Part shown: positions 55,569 to 64,000 of the stretch, in pieces
How the letters are laid out: each line of letters begins with the position of its first letter
Numbering within the stretch: position 1 is the stretch's first letter
Origin: Asterochloris sp. CNOR1
Taxonomy: Eukaryota; Chlorophyta; Trebouxiophyceae; Trebouxiales; Trebouxiaceae
Reading direction: 5' to 3'
Length of the DNA stretch: 64,000 nt
Assembly: GCA_963969365.1 (NCBI GenBank)
Contig: OZ017746.1
Span: 1,984,001-2,048,000, forward strand
Made by a program: the position numbers and the translations under genes
The notes under the pieces: model-generated
Databases searched by the model: none
Told to the model about the DNA's origin: nothing
The model's input: the letters and a program-made list of their open reading frames with translations, nothing else

Positions 55569-57776
55569 ATGCAGCCCCACTGCAGAAGGGTTTGCTTCCA
55601 GCTGGAGACGCTGAGACGCATCAGAGGGTTTGCGTCAGCCAGGGGGAGAGAGGATTCTGTGGCTGACCAGATCGCCAGGTTTGCACGACAGGGCAGCCAG
55701 CAGAATGTGCAGATGGTCAGAGATGTGCTGCAGCAAGGCATATCAGGCCAAGGTGACACCCCTGCAGGAGGGCACCTGCGGCTGGTTCGTGCAGAGCTCC
55801 TTGCAGATGAGCACAATTGGGTAAGCCTTCTGCGTGTGGGCCTGCACAGTGAACACTGCTCAGGTGCATTCAGCTGCTGGGTCCAACAACTCCGAATGCC
55901 CAGTGGCCCACTCGGGATCTTATGCATGCAGCGTGCTGTGGCCAGCGAGGCTGGGCTTGCTGCCAAAGCTGCAGCTGCTGTGCAGCCAGCAAGCCTCACT
56001 GAGCAACAGAGGGCATCTGCAGTGCAAGCAGAGGCCGGCGTGCGCCAGGTGCAGGCTCACCTGGCGCTGGGGCAGGACCAGGAAGCCATGCAGGCAGCAG
56101 AGCAGGTGAGTGCCAGAGGTAGGGCAACTCTCGTGTGCTGCACAAGGTGCGCGACTGCAGCTGTGCTCCACTTTGCATGCAGCAGAGCCGACGCTTGAGG
56201 AGGTCAGGCTGCTGCCCCTGCATGCAGCCTGGCACGCCACTGCATTGACCTCAGTCTGTAAAGGGCTGGAGCTCTGCTGCGACAGATGGCTGTTGAGCAG
56301 GATCCCTATCTGATTCAAGGCCTCTCCTGCACAGATCCTCACATCAGTGCATCGCTGGCGGACCCCATAGCCTGCAATGACTTCCTCTCCGATGGACTGC
56401 CAGGCTCTCGAGGCCGCCCGCCACTTGTTCACTGGCCCAGGGCAGGATTCCCAGCGCTGGGCAGCCCTGGTACATGCCACGGCCAGCCTAATTGCAGCAC
56501 AGCATGCCTTGAAGCGCTTTGATGAGGCAGCAGACAGTTGCACGACAGTGATGGTCCTGTTGGGGGACCAGGACCAGTGCAGGCCTGTGCAGAAGGCTGC
56601 GCAGCAGGAGCTGCATGTGGCAGCCGCCCTCAAGCAGGCTGCCATACTGAGGGCTGCCATGGTGAGCTCCAGGGCCCCTCACAAGGGGCTTGACACCAAA
56701 GGGAGGCCTGCTGCCCACAGCGAGTGCACCACTGTGCAGCAGACGCAGTGCAAGTCCTGCAATAGAGGCATGACTGGAACTGCAGCTCTGAGATGAGGGC
56801 TCAGCCCCTGCTTGGATGTGTGCACTGCAAAAGGGACTTCCCTTCCTTGTGCAGGGTCAGCATGTGGAAGCTGATAAGCTCTTCGGGAAGGCAATCACTG
56901 CTGCAGAGCAAGGCAGAAGTTTGCTGGATCAGGAGGGTGCTGCAGCCTCTGTGTGCGCTCCCATCATGATGGAAGAGCTTGTCGCAGCTGCTCTGCTTGG
57001 CAAGGCGCAGCTGGCCATCCGCAACAAGGACTGGGCAGGGGCAGAGGCCCACCTGGAACAGGTGTGGCTGCAGTCACTGGGACCACTAACACTCAGTCAA
57101 TGAATGCTTTGTGATTCCATCGTGCTGCTGCACTGTGGGCAGGTGGCTGTCAAGCAGCAGCTATCAATTCCTGCCTACAGGCCCTAAAAGCAGTGGAGAC
57201 CTTGCCACATTCGCATCCTGGGCTGGCCATGGCCCTCATGCTGATGAGCACGGTGTGGGCTAGGGACAAGCGTATCACCCTGGCAGAGGGCCTCCTTGGG
57301 TGGGCACATCATGCCTGCTGCAGCTTGTGCAGCATTTGCTTGATGATCAGCACAGTCCTGGTGGGGGACAGTGATCGCCTTCTTGGGCGTCGCCTCGGAT
57401 GGCTCGCCGCTGTATGTACTTGCTGTCTCTGCCTATCTCCAGCTATGAGCAGTGACATTGCTGATTGAGCTGCAGGAAAGCCAGGTCATCCCTGAGGTCC
57501 CAGCCTAGAACAGCGCTGCACCCGAGCGCTGCTGCACTGCTCTACTGGCGTGGAGTCCAGCTGTACACTGTGCTGCCAAAGAGGGAAACAGATTCCACAA
57601 GGTGGCTAGATGATGCAGTTGGTTCCTTGGGCGGCTCGACAAGGGCAGACATTCAGCAACAGCTGACCACATTGCATGGCCCTCCTGGCGCATTGAAGCA
57701 GGCCAAAGGAGGACCAGATGTTCCTCAGGATGATGTATTTGACCTGCAGAACAGGAGGATGATGCCCAGTCCATAG
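55569..57776 (+). CDS. TPR-like helical repeat protein, probably organellar
   Basis: Six exons (55569-55820, 55932-56105, 56404-56661, 56855-57061, 57181-57299, 57476-57776) encode about 436 residues. The start gives MQPHCRRVCFQLETLRRIRG, an Arg-rich amphipathic N-terminus like a mitochondrial or plastid presequence. The rest is helical with tetratricopeptide-like pairs: QAHLALGQDQEAMQAAEQALEAARHLF, ASLIAAQHALKRFDEAADS, EADKLFGKAITAAEQG, AALLGKAQLAIRNKDWAGAEAHLEQ, and AMALMLMSTVWARDKRITLAEGLL. Note that the first and fourth of these are stretches across consecutive helices. No catalytic motif is seen and I cannot name the family. Joining exon 2 directly to 56404 keeps TPR register, so an open stretch near 56188 was left as intron. 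Confidence 0.65.
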
Positions 57777-58045
57777 CTGTGTCTCTTACAGCTTACACCC
57801 GTGTGTCCCCTGCTATGTATGCCCGAGTCGGCATGTTGTCCGGATGAGACCGCTTACTATCTGCCATGCTGTGAGCGAATAGCGATTAAGGGGGCAAGAC
57901 GGGGAAGAAACGCACCATATGATGTGCAGGTCGGTCAAAGGTGTAATTTTTTTTTGTCTTTCCTAAGTGAAGACTCTTGTGTGCGCCCTCTTGCATGGAA
58001 TTAGTATAGACCAGGTGGAACGTTGTCACACGTAGTTCTGTTGCC
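57777..58045. other. Spacer with a T tract
   Basis: These 269 bp separate two plus-strand genes. They include an AT-rich patch with a run of about ten T residues near 57945. No gene is seen. Confidence 0.4.
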
Positions 58046-58771
58046 ATGTCCGGGTTCGGGCCAACAGCAGCTCACAGCCGCAGCTCAGGCCCTGCATCAG
58101 GAGGCAGTGAGGCTTGGAGACAGAACCTAATCACTGACCCGCAAGACATTGCCAAGGTGATGTCTGTTGACACAGCGCTGGCCATTGCAGCCAGGGGAGC
58201 AACGGCTGCCTTGCTGCTCACAGATAGCTGGGCAGGCCAAGAGCGTGGCAATAATTGGTATGAAGACCAAGGACAAGGCTTTCCAGCCTGCATACTTTGT
58301 ACCTGAGGCCCTTGCCCGCAGTGGTGTCAACGTCATTCCAGTGCCAGTGTACTATCCAGAGGTCCAGGAAATCCTGGGCAAGCAAGTATATCGCTCTCTG
58401 AGAGAAATTCCTGCCAACCACCATCCACTGGACATTGTTGACGTCTTCAGGAGGTCGAGTGAGGTTTTGCCTGGAAAGCTTGGCTCTTCACAGCAGCTGA
58501 GCAATGCGTCACTGACATATTCATCAACCATGCAGTCGATGTGGTAGCGCATACTGAGGACATCTTGGCCATGATGCCCAAGACTGTCTGGCTGCAAAGT
58601 GGCATTAGAAACCCCCAAGTGGAGGAAGAGCTGGCCCATGCTGGCATCAAAGTTGTAGCAGACAGGTGCTTGAAGGTGGAGAGGGAAGCGGCAATGTCTG
58701 CAAGACGACATGATGAAATGTGGGTAAGGGCAGTCATGCGTTGGCATAGACTGGGGCCAGCAGCATCATGA
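58046..58771 (+). CDS. CoA-binding (Rossmann) domain protein, YccU-like
   Basis: Three exons (58046-58165, 58236-58463, 58502-58771) encode about 205 residues. After a short disordered N-terminus the CoA_binding_2 fold is clear: DPQDIAKVMSAKSVAIIGMK, AYFVPEALARSGVNVIPVPV, YYPEVQEILGKQVY, PLDIVDVFRRS, MPKTVWLQSGIRNPQVEEEL, and AGIKVVADRCLKVE. These small proteins are widespread in bacteria and plants and bind CoA; their role is poorly defined. The second intron would be only 38 bp, the shortest in the window, but it is the only join found that keeps both halves of the domain in frame. The stop at 58771 overlaps the end of the converging SUFE1 gene by six bases; a GTAAGG near 58720 could instead be a donor to a further exon. 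Confidence 0.82.
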
Positions 58772-60919
58772 GGCAGCAGCGCCGGCCTCGGATGGAGTCT
58801 TTGTGATCAAGGATAGCGCGTGTACAGACCCCTTCAGCTCCTCGTCAAGCAACTGCACCAACATGAAGCAGCAGCAAGTGAGAAGCGCTGCCAGACAATG
58901 TATGACTTGTCTGTTGGCTTCACTGTGACAGCTGCACACCTGATAGATCTGCCTGTGCCGCTTGACCGTGGTCATGCCCTCGAAGGCCTCTGAGACGATT
59001 GTCACTTTGAAGTGGGTCTCGCCTCCTGAGCCTGCCTTGCCATCCCGCATGGCGGCATGGCCAGCGTGCTGGCTGCTCTCATCCACCACTTGCAACCTGC
59101 AGCAGAGTGCATTGACACGCTGCAGCACAGCCACATTCTTGACAGACAGCAAGTCATCAGGCTCAGCAGCATAAAACTTGTGCATTTGAACTGCATTGAA
59201 ATACGACCTTGCAACCTGCAGCTGGCGCCCCAGCATTCAGCCACCTGCCTGTGGGACTCCACCCAGCGGACTGCCCTCTGAGCATGACTTACATATGGCT
59301 ACTGCAAGCATTGGGCATGCATGGTACATCTGCAACCTGCTGCCGGCCCTACCTGGTTGGATTCAGCGCCTCTCCAAGCTTGCGTTGCATGCTGGATGCC
59401 ACAGGGGCGCTGCTGGCCGGCTGGGCCACCCTGTTGCTGGAGCTGTTGAGCTGCCAAGCCACGCTAGTGTGGACAGCCTGGTCCACCTCTGCAGCCCGGT
59501 TGTCGTCAGCCTCATCGGCAATGTGAGCCTGCAGATCCTCCTGCCTTTCCTGCTGCTGCTGCTGGACAGGGTCGGGTACTGGCTGCTCCTGGGCGCTGTC
59601 TGCAGGGACCTTGCCACTGCCAGAGGCGGCACCATCCTGTTGAGGCAGACAAACTTTGCAGTGAGAGCCTGGCAGAGGCGCGCTTTGCTCATGATGGACC
59701 TAGGCTGAAGTCTTAAGCTTCCAGACTTCCTGGGTAGCTTTGGGGGCTATGGCTTCCTGGGTAGTGACAGAACTTCTCTGTCAATCACATGCTGAAGGCC
59801 AGCCTATTGTCAGTGCCATGGCGCAGGAACTCCAGGGTCTCAGCACACCCATGCAGCCACGAAAGCAGGTGAGGAGTGCCCAGCCACCAACAGCCATGCT
59901 TCAATCAGGTGCATTGGCCCCATTATTCAGATGAACCAGCACAAGGTGCTGCCAGCGCACCTGGTCCTGGGCGTGCACGAGCTCCAGGCTCTTGCGCTGC
60001 ATCATGCGAAACATGTTGAGGAAGCCATTGTTGCGGCTGGGGGTCAGGCTCTGCTGCAGGCCCAGCTTCTCAATGAAGTTGGGGGGAATCTGAACAATCT
60101 GCTGGGGCTCACACCCGCTGAGGCCCTGCACTAAGAGTGCTGCCAAACCCTGCACAGAGTCTGTGCATTGTTTGGCCACTGCATGAGGCATGCCCATCAA
60201 CAAGAAGATGAACTGCTGAAGAGGAGAAGCATGGAGGTTTTGAGGAGCTCGCCTTCACAAGCACAGAGTCTGAGTCTGCTGCCCAGTGAATTGAGCCGTC
60301 CGGCTGAATCAGTGGATGCACCCACACCTGCAGGGACAAGCTTGATGAGGGCTTGGGTAAGACGTCAAGCTCAGCATGCAGTGTACATCAAGAAGCGTAC
60401 TTGCGACACACAGCCCCTGACTTTGTTCCCCTCCGTGTGAAGCTCCTTTGCCATGGGTGGCAGCTTTTTGGCATAAAACATGAGCTGTTGGTATTTGGCC
60501 TTCGGATCGCGCACCTGAAGCCAGACTCTCGTTACTGCCTTTGTAGCTGCCTGAACAGCGCATTGCAGCACCTGGTGGCCTGATCACAGCTGGGCTCACC
60601 ATTTGGAAGGCTTTTACAATCTTGACAAGCTCGGCAGGAGCCTCGCCCTCAGCTGAGGGGTTGCTGCTTGCTGCCTGGCAGCGAGTGATTGCCTGCAGAT
60701 GGAAGCAGCCAATAGCAATACATGCAAATGAGATTTCACAAATCTAGGCCGGCCTCCCACCCGGCGACATCCGGTGTCAGCTTGAAGCAAGTTCTGTGTG
60801 GTCAGCTGGGCCTGCCTGACAGCGAGTCTGCGAGCCTGCTGTTGTCTGCCATGGTTCAGATAGGAGCACCTTGGGAGTGCAGCCTGCTGAACTTGATTGA
60901 AAGTGCTGTGCAGGTTCAT
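58766..60919 (-). CDS. SUFE1: SufE-BolA fusion, plastid Fe-S cluster factor
   Basis: Eight exons (60919-60761, 60692-60600, 60514-60401, 60327-60253, 60149-59961, 59636-59353, 59096-58940, 58852-58766) encode 385 residues. An Arg/Gln-rich transit-peptide-like N-terminus leads into SufE: ELVKIVKAFQMVRDPKAKYQQ, FYAKKLPPMAKEL, GNKVRGCVSQVWVHP with the sulfur-accepting Cys, SDSVLVKGLAALLVQGLSG, and SLTPSRNNGFLNMFRMMQ. A Gln/Ala/Asp-rich linker follows, then a BolA domain: LQVVDESSQHAGH, ETHFKVTIVSEAFEGMTTVKRHR, and GSVHALSLITKTPSE. This is the plant SUFE1 arrangement, which activates cysteine desulfurase in plastids and mitochondria. The intron after exon 4 appears to use a GC donor (AAG|GCGAGC). 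An upstream in-frame ATG at 61030 is an alternative start. Confidence 0.93.
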
Positions 60920-61156
60920 TGTTAGCGGGAGAGGAGGGCAAGCTGGAGAGGGTTTTCTCCAGGTTTGGTGGGCATCTAAAACCAAACAGGGGGAGAGGGG
61001 GGTTTTTGCAGATTTCCCAGAGACTTGCATGGGGAGTTTCAGGCCTGCTGGCTGTGAATGAACCCACCCAGACTCCTTGAGCTGCTAAAATCTGCTATGC
61101 GTGCCTCACACTGGGCAAATGCTGATTCCGTGTTGTACTGGAAAGAGAGCCGCTGG

Positions 61157-64000
61157 CTAAGGCGCCTGCAGGCAAAGCAGCGATGAGTTGTGTTGCCTGC
61201 TCACGCCCGCCCCGAATTGGACTGCACATGCCATGTGCAGACCTAGCCACTGGACACCGCACCTGACATCCTGACTTCCACTGAGGACAGAGCGAGCAGC
61301 TCGCTGCAGCTTGGTCGAGACGTCAGCCTGGCCCCTTGATGGCCCAGCAGTCTGCGGGCTGCCTGAAGCAGCAGCAGGCGCAGCCGGTGCCAGCTGCTGC
61401 TTGGCTTGCAAGCTTTGCAGGGCTGCTGCATGTGTGCGGGCAAGCTGTGGCCGGCAGCCCTGGCGCATGAGCTGCTGCGTCTTGGTGGCGAGCAGCTGCA
61501 AGTCTGAGGAACGGGCATCTGAGGCTGGGGCCGTCCACTGCATAAGCTTGCAGGCTGCATAGTAGCTGGGAGTGAGGTGGGGCCTGCTACCCAGCTGCAG
61601 GAGCTGCTGTGCTTTTCTGGCTTCTTCCCGGCTGAAGCTGGCTGGCAGCCTCGGGTGGGAGGAGGCTCTGCACAGCTGCCAGCTCTGGGAAGGTTTACTG
61701 GCAGGAGACGTGGCCACAGGGTGTTGGTGCGATGGTGCAGTGATTGCTGCATGGTGCCTACCAGAGGCTGGGTGGCTGGCAACCAGTAGCTTGCCGTGAA
61801 GGTCACCTTCAGCAATATGGAGACCGTTCAGCAAGACAGAGGGAGTCCTGCTTGAGGCAACTCATCGCCACAGGCCTCTTTCCAGAAGCAGCCCAGTGGA
61901 GTGCAGGATCTCAACCTCACCTGCTGTAGTGTGCCTGCGTGGCATTGGATGCTGGCAGTCCCACATCTGACAGGGTGGCCAGTCCCCCCTCCTCCCCTGT
62001 TGCAGGCGCCCATGCGCACCATGCTGCAGCCTGGCTGACTGTGCTGCCGTCCCACTGTGGAACTGCTGAGCATCTGGTCCAGCCCCACCTGCACTGGCCT
62101 GCTGTTCACAGATGGGGTGGCCAGCAGGGGCGGTGCCAGTGGATCCGTCAGGTTCAGCCAGCATGCCGTGCTCCTCCCCAGTGCCATCACTGCTCTGCAC
62201 AGTACTGGTGGACACTGCCCGATGCTGCCGACCTCCGTCTGGATCTGCGGCAGCTGCTTCAGAACCTGGCCCAGCCTGCTGCACTGCCAGTGGTGCAGGC
62301 TCGGGGCCAGCAGCACACACACCATGCTCTGGAGGCGCCTCGTCGATGGCTGGGCCACCAGCTGCAGGTTGGCCAGTGTTGGTGGCCCCTGGCGCCCTGG
62401 GGCACAGCCTTACAGCTTGAGCAGCACCAAGGTTCCCATGCACAGCTGCCTGTTCCACCCTGGTCCCTGGTGGATCCAGTGCTAAGGGAGCTGCAGTCTC
62501 AGCTGTCCTCAGAGCCTGAAAGCACTGCTCAATGCCAAGCAGCGCCCTGTTGCACTCCATGATCACTACGGCTGCGCAGAGCTGCTGCAGGTGGGCGGTT
62601 TCCAGCTGCACTTTGACCAGGCCCCCTGCAGCAGGATCTGCTGTGCCAAGCCCAGCAGCCAGGCCACTGCCAGCTTGAGATGCTCTAAGCTCAAAGGCCT
62701 GCTCAGAAGAGATAGCAGCCGCTGCCACTAAATCTCTGCTGCCAGGGCTGGCAGTCTCCCAGTTGTCAGTGGCAGCAGGTGGGCTGTCTCTGGAGAAGGC
62801 AGGAGCAGCAGCCAGCGACAGCGCACATGCCTCTGCAGCGGGCTCTGTCTGGTTGCCGGCGCCAACATGCTCTGCAGATCTGCTGTCCTCCTCCTGGTTG
62901 CACCAAGATGCAGCTTTGGCTTGGAAGTTGTCTGGCATGGCTGCAGCCCCAGGGTAGATGGCAGTGCCGTGAGAGGTCTCAGAGCCCTCTGCTTCGAACC
63001 GCCAGTCACCGCCGCCCTCTCCTGGTGCTGACTTGGTTTGTGTGGATCCAGCAAGAGCAAGGCCTGCCTGTACGGTCAGCTTGGAGCTGCCAGAACCTCC
63101 ACCGGCCGCCGCAGCAGCAGCATCAGATGTGCTCTCTGATGCTGCTGCTGGACCAGACGCGGTGCCAGGACCAGGCATGTCAGCTGATGTGGAGGCCTGC
63201 TGCTGCCGCTCCTGCCTGCTCTCACCACCAGCTTGGGCCATGAGCTTACTGCTGGGGGTTGTCTGCTCCAGACCTGCAAGAAGCCATTGATAACCACTGA
63301 GGTCATGCCATGCTCATTCACAAGGGTAGCATCAATTCAGGCATGTCCGCAGCTCCAGATGAAGTGCCGTACCTTGGGGCAGCTGTGGTTGAGGCTCTGG
63401 CAGCCCAGCACAGTGTCGTCCAGCACTCTCAGTGCCGTCACGAGCATCGTTCTGTCCCTTAATTGGCTTCTCAGGTGCAGGCGTGGGCACCTGCACTGTT
63501 GTAAGGCCGCTCTCCTCCTGCAGCGCCTCCACTGCCTGGCTCACTGCAGGATTTGCATGTGCAGCGCCAGCCTGCCAGCCATCGGGTGGCCCTGATAGCT
63601 GCTGGCCAAGCTGAGCTGGGGGCAGCCCAGCTGCCTGCGCCTCGTCTGCATGCCCAGGCATGGCATCTAGCTGCTGCAGGTCCCCAGCTACTTTTGCATG
63701 CTGGAGGCCACGCACCCCACCATCTGCCGCCGCCGTAACTGCAACTGCAGCAGCTGGCTGACCTAAGGGGCTGGCCGCAGAGGACTCGGGTGCAGGTGCT
63801 TTCCTGGAGGCCTGCTGGACCTGTTCAGCTAATGACTCGCTGGGCATGTCAGGCAGAGCCTTCGGCTCAGCAGCATACATCTGGGATGGCGGGGTGCTCC
63901 TGGGAGCAGCCTCATCACTACTTTTGCTGAAGCTTGACAAAGGCTGCTGCAGGATTGTGGGTGATGTGGGAGGCGGCGGCAGGGCAGGAGGCACTACTGC
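61157..64000 (-). CDS. Low-complexity Ala/Gln/Gly-rich protein, 5' end outside window
   Basis: An open minus-strand frame enters from the right edge and runs to a donor at 63373 (CAAG|GTACGG). It continues in phase from 63273 to 61921, then probably from about 61806 to the stop at 61157. Nearly 900 residues are visible, mostly disordered and rich in Ala, Gln, Gly, Pro and Ser. More ordered short segments include TAHLQQLCAAVVIMECNRAL. Near the C-terminus are two related helical blocks about 55 residues apart, QQLLQLGSRPHL and QQLMRQGCRPQL. No domain family is recognised. Opposite-strand open frames of up to 200 codons here are by-products of the GC-rich, stop-poor sequence. The acceptor of the last exon (AAG at about 61806) is weak. 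Confidence 0.55.

Noticed and set aside
56188-56313. Possible extra TPR exon beginning EPTLEEVRLLPL
   Set aside because: Including it breaks phase or TPR register. Direct joining of 56105 to 56404 keeps both.
57940-57962. T-rich tract as a terminator or poly(A) tail of a retroelement
   Set aside because: No target-site duplication or element body is visible. Simple T runs occur in spacers.
61939-62562. 207-codon plus-strand frame opposite the right-edge gene
   Set aside because: It lies wholly antisense to the Ala/Gln-rich coding exon and shows only Leu/Cys/Trp-rich shadow composition.

Overview
This window is nuclear DNA of a green alga. The genes are split by many short introns that almost always end in TGCAG. 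The proteins are of plant and green-algal type: a SufE-BolA fusion, a DGD1-type galactolipid synthase, a DCD-kelch protein, SnRK1 and a plastid-type DUF2301 membrane protein. Coding sequence is rich in G/C, Ala and Gln. The style fits a core chlorophyte, most likely a trebouxiophyte, but the sequence alone does not fix the species. I saw no transposon, CRISPR array, tRNA or rRNA. All splice models were built by eye from reading-frame phase, splice sites and family alignment.

Layout, left to right: the 3' end of a low-complexity gene (1-659, +); an unrecognised 12-exon gene with a coiled-coil, nuclear-signal tail (1372-6276, +); DUF2301 (6566-8128, -) divergent from cyclophilin H (8285-9432, +); SnRK1 kinase (9857-15493, -); DCD-coiled coil-kelch (15864-22529, -) divergent from a small coiled-coil gene (22779-23941, +); octanoyltransferase LIP2 (24075-25106, +); ribosomal protein uL2/RPL8 (25237-27846, -); a p25-alpha/TPPP gene (28458-29639, -); SNARE YKT6 (29798-31318, -) divergent from SNF5 (31610-32997, +); RAB3GAP1 (33359-40755, -) divergent from exosome CSL4 (40848-42279, +); ALG13 (42346-42894, +); an NAD(P)-binding SDR (42978-44684, -) divergent from a WDR53-like gene (44825-46856, +); DGD1 (about 46961-51853, -) divergent from SmF (51953-52491, +); pseudouridine synthase PUS3 (52651-55465, -) divergent from a TPR gene (55569-57776, +); a CoA-binding-fold protein (58046-58771, +); SUFE1 (58766-60919, -); and a low-complexity gene running off the right edge (61157-64000, -).

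These are mainly housekeeping genes and no operon-like pathway is visible. Organisation is compact, with seven divergent pairs sharing about 90-290 bp and several convergent pairs that touch or overlap.

The most unusual signal is inside the introns. In at least four genes, introns carry degraded tandem copies of the exon edge next to them, often including the splice-site motif: three copies each in PUS3 exons 4 and 5 and at several SnRK1 and DCD-kelch junctions. This looks like introns growing, or having arisen, by tandem duplication across exon-intron borders. Nine introns also appear to use GC rather than GT donors. Several tiny exons occur: an ATG-only exon in SmF, a 9-nt first exon in TPPP, and 14- and 18-nt exons in cyclophilin H.
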